A stretch of 64,000 bases of DNA. It comes from Pleurodeles waltl (lineage: Eukaryota > Chordata > Amphibia > Caudata > Salamandridae). The notes beneath the pieces are model-generated. The model saw only the letters and a program-made list of their open reading frames with translations. It had not been told where the DNA came from and did no database searches. Within the stretch, counting starts at the first letter, position 1, and every line of letters begins with the position of its first letter. Below are positions 1 to 9,676 of this stretch, in pieces. Made by a program: the position numbers and the translations under genes. The DNA lies in NCBI RefSeq assembly GCF_031143425.1, contig NC_090440.1:336787844-336851843 (forward strand). Reading direction: 5' to 3'.

Positions 1-443
1 TAATGCTGTGTGTTCCTGATATGTATTCTTAAAATAAGATTCATATGATGGTTCAGATATTAGTCAGATTGTTTCCTGATTCTCATGCTAAAGAAAGTAC
101 TTGAATCTGAAAGTTTTATCTAACCTCTCTTGCTTCCCCCACAGGTATTCAGTCATCTAAAAGCCTAGTCATTTTAAGACTATTCGCAGGTTGTTCATGT
201 TTTCAGAATGACGATGCTTAGAGTCATAGCATGGTACTGATTTCATGAGATGTAATTTTGATGTTGTGTGTTTTAACCTTTTGCTTCCTACAGGTCTCCT
301 TCCCAGCTGTTCCCTTCCTAATCCCCTTTTCCCCGCTTGGACTCTCTTAGACTCTGTGACAAATCTAATCAGAGTATTGGAGCTGTCTTGTGGTGGAAGT
401 CTTGGGAACGTGCACAGACCCCCAGGATCTGGTGACTCTGACA
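1..443 (+). repeat. 5' LTR, 3' part only
   Basis: Positions 142-443 match 15511-15806 in the 3' LTR with scattered substitutions and small indels; the block starting GGTCTCCTTCCCAGCTG is nearly identical in both. The first 140 bases do not align obviously with the other LTR, so one copy has diverged or rearranged there. The end at 443 is chosen because both copies read ...TGACA, the inverse of the TGTCA proposed for the LTR start. No convincing tRNA primer-binding site follows. Some chromoviruses prime from their own transcript, so its absence is not decisive. Confidence 0.75.
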
Positions 444-494
444 GAATAGTGAGTCCACAAATTATTATCCTCCTGGTTTGTGTAGGTTCTCAGC

Positions 495-1016
495 ATGGCC
501 ACACTGGACGAGCTAGTCAAGGCTATCACCCAGCTCCAGGCAGAAGTTGTATCATCAAAAGATTTGACAAATAGCCTAGCTGAGAGAGTGAGTCAGTTAC
601 AGGATAAGGTAGAGAAGAAGGAACAAAGTCCCACAGGTGTATCTTGGCCAGGTACTTCTTCTCAGACTTCTGGAGGTAATCCGACAAACATTTCCCTTAA
701 TGTTCCTTCAGCCATTCCTTCAGCTCCCCCAGAACGTTTCTCAGGTGACCCCTTGAAAGCGCAATCTTTCCTGGTTCAAGTGGAACTACACTTTACCTGC
801 AGACCACACACTTTTTCCAATGCCCAGTCCAAAGTAGCTTTCTCGTTATCATATATATCTGGAGATGCGGCTATTCCTCTTGTGCGTAAAGATAGTCCCC
901 TGTTGTACAACTGGAGAAACTTTGTTCATGAGTTTGAGCGAGTTTTTGATCGTAGAACTGTAACACTGTCAGCAGATCGTGAACTATTAGATTTACGCCA
1001 GGGGAATCAGGACTTA
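495..1016 (+). pseudogene. gag: gag, N-terminal part (interrupted)
   Basis: An ATG at 495 opens a gag-like protein beginning MATLDELVKAITQLQAEV. It has a coiled-coil-like N-terminus (residues about 5-45), a Ser/Pro-rich linker, then the typical gypsy capsid stretch around PPERFSGDP and FVHEFERVFDR. The frame runs to the Gln-Asp-Leu codons at about 1008-1016, where the Harbinger element starts with TSD TTA. The capsid continues at 9677 with a Tyr-Leu-Ala-Asn-Phe-Asn-Arg-Leu-Val block, the usual gypsy gag continuation. In life this would form the virus-like particle shell. Confidence 0.85.
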
Positions 1017-1615
1017 GGGGGTCATTACAACATTGGCGGTAAAAGCCGCTTACCGCCGTGCAGAAGACCGCCAATACACCGCTGCGGCCGCGGTAATCCG
1101 CCAAGGCTATTATGACCCACATCTCGGAATCCGACAAAATTCAGACACCCACACAAGTCCGCCACACCGAAGGTCAGTGATAAACTGGCGAAAACAAATC
1201 TTCCACCGTCACGCCAACAGAAACACGCCCATGCTATCACGACCCACAAATCCATGCGGCGGTCTATCAACCGTGGTACTCCACTGGCGGTACACACCGC
1301 CACGCTCAAAATACACACACATCTTCAAAACACCGCCACATTGGACAATTCGAAATACACACACCTGATACACATACAAACACCACTCCCACACACCCAA
1401 CACAATATAAAACACACACCCACATCACCCACAAACCCCATGACAAAAAATTATTGACGAAGGCCAGAGAGACTGCACAGCATAAACAACCCCACTACAC
1501 AGAGGCACACAACACCATCACGCACACAACATCCACGCACAAAACACCACACACCACTACACATCACCTCATTCATCACCACATACACCACCCCACACAT
1601 CACCTACACCTCCCC
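1017..1615 (+). repeat. Left terminal/subterminal region of Harbinger copy 1
   Basis: It contains the left TIR, then an approximately 70-bp GC-rich stretch with repeated GGCGGT/ACCGCC motifs, then an AC-rich tract (about 1300-1610, mostly CACA and CACC). The counterpart in copy 2 is 43504-44103. There is no coding content. Subterminal GC-rich repeats are where Harbinger Myb-like proteins are expected to bind; that role here is inferred. Confidence 0.6.
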
Positions 1616-3143
1616 ATGGCACAGCAAAGACACCCCAGGTTCTCGGAGGAAGAGCTCAGGGTCATGGTGGAGGGAATCGTACGGGTAGAGCCACAGCTAT
1701 TTGGAGCACAGGTGTAGCACACCTCCATAGCTAGGAAGAGGGAGCTATGGTAAAGAATAGTCGACAGGGTCAACGCAGTGGGACAGCACCCAAGAAATCG
1801 GGACAACATCAGGAAGAGGTGGAACGACCTACATGGGAAGGTGCGTTCCGTGGTCTCCAGGCACAACATAACGGTACAGCGGACTGGCGGCGGACCCCCA
1901 CCTCCTTCCCCACAACTAACAACATGGGAGGAGCAGGTCTTGACCATTATGCATCCTGAGGGCCTCGGAGGAGTCAGTGGAGGAATGGACTCTGGTAAGT
2001 CAAATCTTAACTATCATATCTCCCACCCTACCTGCATGCTATCACAGACTGCCACCCTCACCCCCTCCCCTATCACTCCAACTCCTCACTAATGTACTAA
2101 TAACACAAACCACACATCCCAACACCAAGCCCTGCATGACACAACAAAGCATGGACACCCATCACTAAAGCATGCCCACTGCACATACCCAGAACACCCC
2201 CCCAACCATCATCACACAAGCCCCCACACAGGAATGCTAGCACTGGGGTACACGCTCACCCACCTATTGCACACCATGACACACACAGATGCAATAATCA
2301 TGCTTTTACACCCCTGCAGGACCACTACCCAACGTCACCAGACAGGAGTATCCAGACATCTCTACCCCACCCAGAGAAGAGGCCCACAGTGATGACAGAA
2401 GCTCTGGCCAACTGGATCCAGATGACCAGCCCGGACCATCGTGGGCCTCGGGACAGTCGGTTCCCCTCGCACAAGCACAGCCCAACACAGACCTTCCACC
2501 CTCTGGAAACCCCAGCACAGCACCCACCCAGTGGGCCCATACGTCCGTACCCAGGACATGTCAATCAGCTGTGTGTCCACCACTACAGGGAACCCAGGAT
2601 AACCCACCACCCCAACAACAACAGGGACCTGGGGGCAGTGGCAGTGGGAACACGGTCCAGGGGACGGAGGCACAGGAACACAGGGGAACTGGGAGGGCTG
2701 CTGTGCGACAGGGGGCAGACAGGCCAAGGGAACACACTCTCCACGAGGCCCTCTCCTCCATCATGGGAGCATACCACCACTCCCAGGAGACGATGGCTAC
2801 AGTCCTGGCCAAGTTTCAGGAGACCCAGCGCCTGCAGGAGGAACAGTATTTGGGTTTCAGGGAGGAACTCAGAACCATCAGCTCTGCCCTGGGCACCATC
2901 GTAGGGGTGCTGAAGGACATTCAGATCACCATGAGGGACACCATGGCACTCCAAGGGGCCCCTGACACTAGCATGGATGATGAACTGCCCACCACCTCTG
3001 CCAGCGCTAGTGGACAGGACGCCCCACCAGAGGACCACCACACCAGCACCCCACCCCCTGCAGACGGAGAACCACCCCGCAAGCTCTCCCTGAGATCCAG
3101 GAACAGGACAGAGCACGATGCCAAGACCCCCGCCAAGAAATGA
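1616..3143 (+). pseudogene. Myb/SANT-like Harbinger accessory protein 1 (two exons, broken)
   Basis: Exon 1 is 1616-1994 and exon 2 is 2320-3143; the intron begins GTAAGT and ends CCCCTGCAG, and both sites are conserved in copy 2. The product would be about 400 aa. Residues about 6-80 form a NAIF1/trihelix-like Myb/SANT domain: PRFSEEELRVMVEGI at the start, and VNAVGQHPRNRDNIRKRW near the recognition helix. The C-terminal half has a Gly/Gln-rich linker and a predicted coiled coil (about 2760-2960), then a basic tail ending KTPAKK. Such proteins bind Harbinger ends and assist nuclear import of the transposase. Stops occur at TAG 1715-1717 and TAA 1751-1753; the second codon is also a stop in copy 2. 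Confidence 0.82.
1995..2319 (+). other. Intron of Myb/SANT-like gene 1
   Basis: This is a 325-bp intron, G|GTAAGT to CCCCTGCAG|G, phase 1. The reading frame of exon 2 matches exon 1 only after removing it, and the equivalent interval in copy 2 (44483-44806) is 324 bp with the same sites. Confidence 0.75.
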
Positions 3144-3328
3144 GACCACCCTGATTGCCATCCCACTGTCCCACTTTGTAACCTTGTCCATATTGGAACT
3201 GCCCCAGCTCCACTTCCTATGCCCATATGGGCAGTGTACTTGTGAGACTAATAGACTGGACTCTGCCATGGACATTCCTCCACCATCACCCATCACCATT
3301 TTACCACCCCCTCCATAATTAGCATGTC

Positions 3329-3334
3329 AATAAA
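3329..3334 (+). promoter_or_regulatory. Polyadenylation signal after Myb/SANT-like gene 1
   Basis: AATAAA lies about 190 bp after the stop codon in an otherwise unremarkable 3' UTR. It is conserved at 45809-45814 in copy 2. Confidence 0.55.
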
Positions 3335-3636
3335 CACCCTTGAAGCACAAAACAATCTGGAGTCAGTCTGCGATTTAGAAAATGTGTATTAGCTATGACA
3401 GTGACAAAATCCGTTCACAAATGTAATGTCAACATACCTATGTCAGACATCACAAGTCCATGAAGAATGCAAGCAGATGACACACGTTGGTAACCACACC
3501 TGTGAAACTGTAATGGAAATGTACAACTCATTTACCAAATACTGCTTGAAATTGACAGACAGGATAGAGGTAGAAGTGTGAAAGTACTTGTAGTAGGCAA
3601 GAAAGTGTTCTCACCTGTGTGTCACTGGAAATATTG

Positions 3637-4655
3637 CTAGATGACTGAGTCCCTGTTGTCAATGTCTTCTTCCTCTGCTTCCTCCTCATCACTGTCCACA
3701 GGCTCCACAGCTGCCACAACACCGTCATCTGGACCATCCTCCTGCAGAAAAGGCACCTGGCGTCGCAAAGCAAGATTGTGAAGCATACAGCAGGCGATGA
3801 TGATCTGGCACACCTTCCTTGGTGAGTAGAATAGGGAACCACCTGTCATATGGAGGCACCTGAACCTGGCCTTCAGGAGGCCGAAGGTGCGTTCGATCAT
3901 CCTCCTAGTCCGCCCATGGGCCTCATTGTAGCGTTCCTCTGCCCTGGTCCTGGGATTCCTCACTGGGGTTAGTAGCCACACCCGGTGCCTCTGGAGTTGA
4001 CCCATCACATAAGGGATGCTGCTATTCCGCAGGATGTATGCATCATGCACTGAGCCAGGGATCATAGCATTTACCAGGGAGATGTACTGGTCTGCCAAAC
4101 ATACCATCTGTACATTCATGGAATGATAACTCTTCCGGTTCCTGTACACCTGTTCACTCCTGTGGGGGGGACCAAAGCCACATGGGTCCCATCAATGGCA
4201 CCTATGATGTTGGGGATATGTCCAAGGGCATAGAAGTCACCTTTAACATTAGCCAAATCCTCCACCTGAGGGAAAACGATGTAGCTCCTCATGTGTTTCA
4301 GCAAGGCAGACAAAACTCTGGACAACATGTTGGAAAACATAGGCTGGGACATCCCTGATGCCATGGCCACTGTTGTTTGAAATGACCCACTTGCAAGGAA
4401 ATGGAGCACTGATTGCACCTGCACTTGAGGGGGGATCCCTGTGGGATGGCGGATAGCTGAGATCAGGTCAGGCTCCAACTGGGTACACTGTTCCTGGATT
4501 GTGGCACGGTCAAACCTGTAGGTGATGATTAAATGTCGCTCCTCCATTGTCAACAGGTCCACCAGCGGTAGGTACACCTGAGGATTCTGCCATCTCCTCA
4601 CATGTCCCAGCTGACGGTGCCTAGGAAGGACAACAGCGACCACAGAGTCAAGCAA
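3637..4655 (-). pseudogene. HARBI1-type DDE transposase, copy 1 (frame broken)
   Basis: Read on the minus strand, this gives a Harbinger transposase of about 335 aa. Residues about 75-120 resemble the helix-turn-helix. IGAIDGTHV carries the first catalytic Asp (residue about 155), SVHDAYILR the second, and the acidic residue is in MIERTFGLLKARFRCL. The tail is Asp/Glu-rich. The frame is offset by one base at a run of seven G (4164-4170 on +), directly after the first Asp motif. The copy also lacks about 130 bp near 3990 that in copy 2 encodes a GDSGYP motif. A possible splice acceptor precedes GCACCG near the N-terminus, so the true start is uncertain. The reaction is cut-and-paste excision and integration at TWA sites. 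Confidence 0.88.
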
Positions 4656-5083
4656 CTCAGAGGTATGTACCCACAGCTACACAGAACACGAAACGTAATC
4701 CAAAAAGTTGTCTGTATGTGTGTTGAATCCAGGCCTAGGCATGTATGATGCAGTTGAAAATGAAGCCATGTGGGCCCCTGAAATGGTGGCTGCCTGACCT
4801 CTAAACTGGGACAATGGTATGTGAGGTAACTGCGCTGGCGTTGTACACCATCGTGGTAGGCGGTCGAAGATCGCAGCGCAATCCTGCATTGGTTAACATT
4901 GGACCCTATGTGTCCCAGGAGCCAATGACGAAGTGCGCCGGCGGTGATGATACGCACCACCGTGGACGTCACCGCCGCGGACGCCACTGCCATTTTCTAT
5001 CTGTTGAATCACTCTATACCTGATCTTCGACAGGAGAGGACCTATACTGCAAGTGCTGCTCTGACCTTGGTCTGGAAGAGACA
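4656..5083. promoter_or_regulatory. Head-to-head intergenic region between transposase and Myb/SANT-like gene 2
   Basis: Two divergently transcribed genes are separated by about 430 bp, so this interval probably holds both promoters. It includes a CpG- and ACCGCC-rich core (about 4930-4990) with an ACGTCA, CRE-like half-site. No TATA box is obvious. The arrangement is kept in copy 2 (47257-47670). Promoter function is inferred from layout only. Confidence 0.4.
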
Positions 5084-7817
5084 ATGGCTCGTGCGTTTGG
5101 GGAAAGGGCCCCTGCCTTCACTGCACAGGAGTTGGAGAAGCTCGTGGACGGGGTCCTCCCCCAGTACACGCTACTCTACGGTCTTCCAGACCAACAGGTG
5201 AGTACACAGGGAGCAAGTTGTATGGGCTATGCCTGGGTGGAGAGGGCTGGTTGTAATAAGGAAGGGGGCAGAGTTCTGCGTGCAGGAAGGACTGTGAATG
5301 CATGTGCCACATGGCAAGGGTAGGGATGTGGGCCACTCACATCGACTGTGCAGTTGCTAATGACTTCTCTTCTTCCCCTGTACATTTCATGTAGGTCAGC
5401 GCCCACCAGAAGAAGGATATTTGGGGTGCCATTGCCAAGGACGTCCGGTCCCTGGGGGTCCACCAGAGACGGAGCCCCCACTGCCGTAAAAGATGGGAGG
5501 ACATTCGCCGCTGAAGCAAGAAGACGGCAGAGGCTCAGCTGGGGATAGCCTCCCAATGTGGGAGAGGTGCCCATCGCACCATGACCCCCCTGATGTTCCG
5601 GATCCTGGCGGTGGCCTAACCTGAGTTGGATGGGCGCTTGAGGGCATCACAGCAGAAACAAGAGGGTGAGTACACTATCATTCAGTGGACTTTGCACGCA
5701 GTGAAGGTGTCTGGGTGGGGGAGGAGGGCTGTGGGTTTCCCTAGGCCAGGGCGAGTTCCGTAGGCTACGCCCCTCCGTAATGAAGGCCATGTGGCACTCC
5801 ACCCCACCTCTGTAGAGTGCCAAGTACAGGTATACATGCCCCTGTGTCATCTATGTGTGCTGATGTCCACCATAGCCATGTAGGCCATATCCCAGGAACT
5901 GCATCAGTAGAGCCCAACAGCGCGGCGTAGTGCAGGGGGCTGCTGTGTCTGTATTGTCCACCAACGGTAGCGGTAAGCCATGCACTCAACCTGTCTTTCT
6001 TCTGTCGTCCATTTTGTGCTCTCCCTGTTCTTTTGTGCATCAGCATCATCAGGTGGAGGTACAGTGGCACCGGAACACGAGGAAGCTGCATCCCACATGG
6101 CCATGGAGGGTGACACCACGGACTTTGAATACACCAGTGGGACGGAGGGCAAGGGGAGCTTTGCGGCGGTCACAGGATCAGCAACCAGCGACATGGACTC
6201 GTCCTCCGATGGGAGCTCCCTTGTGGTGGAGGCAAAATCTGTGCCCCCCACTTCTACAGGTACGGCCGCCACCACCCCTGCCAGCACCGCCCTCCCTGCA
6301 GCCCCTCAGCCTTCGCCCCGTGCCCGCTCACCCAGGAGGGTGGGCATCACCTTCGTCCCAGGCACCTCAGCCCCTGCTCCTGTCACATCTGCTGCCCTCA
6401 GTGAGGAGGCCATTGACCTCCTCAGGTCCCTCACTGTTGGGCAGTCTACCATTGTGAATGCCATCCAGGGTGCAGAAAGGGAGTTGCAACACACTAATGC
6501 ATTCCTGGAGGGCATTCATTCTGGTCAGGCTGCCCATCATCGAACCCTGCAATCTCTGGCCTCAGTACTGATGGCAGCCATTGTCCCTGTGTCTAGCCTC
6601 CCCCCTCCAACTTCCTCCACCCAGACCCAATCCCCTGTACCCCAGCCTATCCCAAGCACATCATCAGACCAGCCTGCACACACGTCAACACACAGGGGAA
6701 GCTCAGGCAAACATAAGCACCACTCATCCCACAGGCACTCACGCAAGCATCACCCACATACAGACACAGCAACATCCACTGCCTCCACTGTGTCCCCCTC
6801 CTCGTCGTCTCCCTCCTCTCTCCCAGTGTCGTCTACACTCTCACCTGCATGCACTACCACTACAGCCACTACGTCCCGCACCAGCACACCCACCACCACA
6901 CCCCGCTCACCTGCACTCACCACCCCCACTACCATTTACACATCTCCTGTGTCCTCTCCCAGTGTGTCTGTGACGCCCCCCCCAAAGTACACAAACGCAG
7001 GCACACACCGACCCAACAGCCATCCACCTCACGACAGCCTCCAGCGCTTGCACCTGCACCCAAATCAACAAAAGTTACACCTCCTACAACCACCTCCTCT
7101 TCCTCCACTCCCAGACCCCCTCCAGCTACCCGTCCCAGTGTTCGTCAGAAACTTTTCCTCAGCAACCTTGACCTCTTTCCCACCACCCCCCCCCTCCAAT
7201 TCATAGGTCCCGTACTAGCACCTCAGCCAAAAAATCGCCGGTATCAGTGGTGCCTGTTAGAGGTATGTGGAGTGTGACACGGAGCCACAGCACAGCCAGT
7301 CCCACCCCTGTGAAGCACCAGAAGTTGGACAGTGCCCGACAGGACAGGGGGAAGACTCCAGCCCGGCAAAGCCACTCACAAGGGTCCCGGGGGGACTGTC
7401 CACTCAGCTGTGACTCCTCCCAAGGTGGAGAAGGGGCAGAAGACAGCACCAAAGTCTGGTAAGAGTAGCATGGCGGAGAAGGCCGCCATCATCCCCGCTG
7501 CCCAGGAGGCCACTTCCAGTCCCATCGTCACTGCCCAGGAGGCAACCGGCAGAGTCAGTGCCCAGGAGGGCAGTCCCATCGTCACTTGCCAGGAGGCCAC
7601 CGCCAGAGTCAGTGCCCAGGAGGGCAGTCCCATCGTCACTGGCCAGGAGGCCACCCCCAGAGTCAGTGCCCAGGAGGGCAGCCCCATTGTCACTTGCCAG
7701 GAGGCCACCACCAGAGTCAGTGCCCAGGAGGGCAGTCCCATCGTCACTGGCCAGGATACCACCGCCAAAGTCAGTGCCCAGGAGGGCCCCGGCAGCCACA
7801 GCCCCGCTGGGCAATGA
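5084..7817 (+). pseudogene. Myb/SANT-like Harbinger accessory protein 2 with long repeat-rich tail (broken)
   Basis: Exon 1 is 5084-5197, exon 2 5395-5665, and exon 3 begins at 6053. Donors read GTGAGT; acceptors end TTTCATGTAG and GCATCATCAG; phases match across the junctions. Exons 1 and 2 encode a second Myb/SANT-like domain that does not look like protein 1: PAFTAQELEKLVDGVLP, then IWGAIAKDVRSLGV and CRKRWEDIRR. Exon 3 has an acidic Ser-rich stretch, a conserved block around EEAIDLLRSLTVGQSTIVNA (likely helical), a His/Lys and Thr/Pro-rich region and 18-residue repeats at the end. Stops are TGA 5512-5514 and TAA 5617-5619, with frameshifts near 7200-7330. DNA binding is likely; the tail's role is unknown. 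Confidence 0.75.
7523..7800 (+). repeat. 54-bp coding tandem repeat (18-residue unit) in Myb/SANT-like gene 2
   Basis: Four to five units encode variants of QEATARVSAQEGSPIVT. The repeat stays in frame across this copy. Copy 2 has a shorter unit, about 10 residues (AQEATASTSP), at the same place. Confidence 0.85.
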
Positions 7818-7834
7818 GGGCCATGGCAAACACC

Positions 7835-8240
7835 ACTGCACAGGTCAGAGACAGCAAAGTCATGCACCGCTAAACAGGGCAAGCACCATTGAACAGGGCA
7901 AAGACCGCCATGGCAAGCACCGCTGAACAGGTCAGAAACAGCAAAGTAAAGCTCCGCTGAACAGGGCAAAGACCGCTGAACAGGGCAAAGACCACCATGG
8001 CATGAACCGGTGAACAGGTCAGATACAGCAAAGTCAAGCACCGCTGAACAGGGCAAAGACCGCCATGGCAAGCACCGCTACCCATGTCAGAGACAGCAAA
8101 GTCAAGCACCACTGAACAGGGCAAAGACCGCCATGGCAAGCACCGCTGAACAGGTCAGATACAGCAAAGTCAAGCACCGCTGAACAGGGCAAGCACCGCT
8201 GAACAGGGCAAGCACTGCCAACTCAAGCACCGCTAGCCCA
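7835..8240 (+). repeat. Tandem repeat block A of Harbinger copy 1
   Basis: Repeats of about 69 bp are built from the shorter motifs CAAGCACCGCTGAACAGG and GCAAAGACCGCCATGG, with variable order. There is no open frame of interest. Copy 2 has a much reduced version (about 50200-50340). Confidence 0.75.
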
Positions 8241-8280
8241 TGTGCGGCAGGGGCAGTGACGGAACTGGGACCATCACGGG

Positions 8281-8555
8281 GAGAGTGATGCACTCTGGGC
8301 ACCAGTCCCCCTCCAGAACCAGTGGAGAACAGCATCCACTACCTCAGTCCTTAACAGGATGAAGCACTCTGGGCACCAGTCCCCCTCCAGAACCAGTGGA
8401 GAACAGCATCCATTACCTCTGTCCTTAACAGGATGAAGCACTCTGGGCACCAGTCCCCCTCCAGAACCAGTGGAGACATGCATCCACTCAGTCTGTCCTG
8501 CACATGATGAAGCACTCTGGGCACTAGTCCCCCTTCAGAACCAGTGGAGACTGTT
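8281..8555 (+). repeat. Tandem repeat block B, ~74-bp unit, four copies
   Basis: The unit contains GATGAAGCACTCTGGGCACC and CCTCCAGAACCAGTGGAG. There are four copies here and seven in Harbinger copy 2 (50385-50885), so the array length varies between copies. Confidence 0.88.
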
Positions 8556-8559
8556 ATTC

Positions 8560-8795
8560 ACTTGAGAGACTGTGGCTTTGAACTCCCCAGGATGGTACAG
8601 TGGGCAAACCACCCACTGTAGAGACTTAAGAGACTGTGGCTTTGCACTCCCCAGGATGGTACAGTGGGCAAACCACCCACTGTAGAGACTTGAGAGACTG
8701 TGGCTTTGCACTCCCCAGGATGGTACAGTGGGCAAACCACCCACTACAGAGACTTGAGAGACTGTGGCTTTGCACTCCCCAGGATACATCAGTGG
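8560..8795 (+). repeat. Tandem repeat block C, ~64-bp unit, four copies
   Basis: The unit contains GAGAGACTGTGGCTTTGC and CCAGGATGGTACAGTGGGC. The equivalent array in copy 2 is 50890-51128, also four units. Confidence 0.88.
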
Positions 8796-9673
8796 GCATG
8801 GAGCCCCCTCGTGGATCTGGCATGGTGCTCTCATCCGGCTGAGGTGCCCCCCTTCCATTCCCCCTGAGGTGCCTGTTGTATTTCTATCTGATGCCCCTGC
8901 AGTGTTCTCTCCGTTTTGCTCAGGTATCGTGTGTGGGCCTCGCCCATGCATTTTGGGCCCAGTTGTCCTCGGACATTGAATGGTGCATACCTGCACTACT
9001 AATCATGATGTATATTTTGTTGAATGTGAATATTATATCTGTATATATTTGCTTACTGTATTTTGATACATTACAATGGTTGCACTCATTTCCTTTTGTC
9101 TTTGCATTCTTCCGGGGGGTATTGGGGTTGTTACTGTACTGTTTGGATATGCATTGGTGTGTGTGTTGTAGTGGGTGAGGGTCGGGGTGGGGGTGGGGGT
9201 GTTGCGTGTGTGTGTCCCTGACTTTTGCCTCCCCCTCCCCTAGGTCGTAGGTGCAGTACTCACCGTTGTCTTCGGCACCGGCGCTGATGATGATCGTACA
9301 GGAGTAGGAAGGCTATCGCAGGGAGTATTTGGAGTTCCGGCTCCATGGTGGCCTCCTTCCTCGTGGAGTGTGTAGAGGTGAGCGTTTCCCATTGAAATGG
9401 CTGTTTCCGCCGTGTTTTTATCCACGGTGAATCTGCCCCGGAAAAGGTGGCGGATTGATAGGTTGTGATACTGTGGGCGGTACTTTGTCTCCCGCCTGTC
9501 TTTTGGCGGTGACCGCCGCGCTGTTTGTCTGTACCGCCGTGGCCGTCGGAGTGTTAAAGTGGCTGTCTATGTTGGCGACTTCCGCCACAGTCATAATTCC
9601 CTTTTTTTTCCGCAGGCCTGTTTGCGGTCTTACCGCCGCTTTAACACCGTCAGCCAGGGTTGTAATGACCCCC
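8796..9673 (+). repeat. Right subterminal region of Harbinger copy 1
   Basis: A non-coding end: a GT-rich stretch (about 9150-9220), then about 250 bp dense in GGCGGT/ACCGCC motifs, then the right TIR. The matching interval in copy 2 is 51129-51984. Confidence 0.65.
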
Positions 9674-9676
9674 TTA

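Larger units (their letters stand above)
1017..9673 (+). mobile_element. PIF/Harbinger DNA transposon, three-gene form, copy 1
   Basis: The 8657-bp element starts GGGGGTCATTACAAC and ends GTTGTAATGACCCCC, perfect 15-bp terminal inverted repeats. It is flanked by a direct TTA at 1014-1016 and 9674-9676, the 3-bp TWA target duplication typical of PIF/Harbinger. Removing it and one TTA restores the gag frame. Gene order is Myb/SANT-like protein 1 (+), HARBI1-type transposase (-), Myb/SANT-like protein 2 (+), then three blocks of tandem repeats and a GGCGGT-rich right end. All three genes are broken. A second copy lies at 43504-51984. Confidence 0.95.

Noticed and set aside
441..460. tRNA primer-binding site after the 5' LTR
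   Set aside because: The bases after 443 do not match the common primer tRNA 3' ends that I can recognise.
1741..1765. Tiny intron explaining the stop in Myb/SANT-like gene 1
   Set aside because: GTAAAGAATAG is only 11 bp and the Myb domain needs the flanking residues in register, so a true stop is more likely.
7370..8071. 231-codon minus-strand open frame
   Set aside because: It is the antisense of the Myb/SANT-like gene 2 tail repeats; the sense strand carries the conserved protein features.
8281..8795. CRISPR-like regular repeats
   Set aside because: Units are directly adjacent without unique spacers, and the context is a eukaryotic DNA transposon.
8535..8996. Minus-strand open frame of about 150 codons with internal protein repeats
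   Set aside because: The repetition comes from tandem blocks B and C. The strand is opposite to Myb/SANT-like gene 2, and the equivalent in copy 2 is only a by-product of the same repeats.
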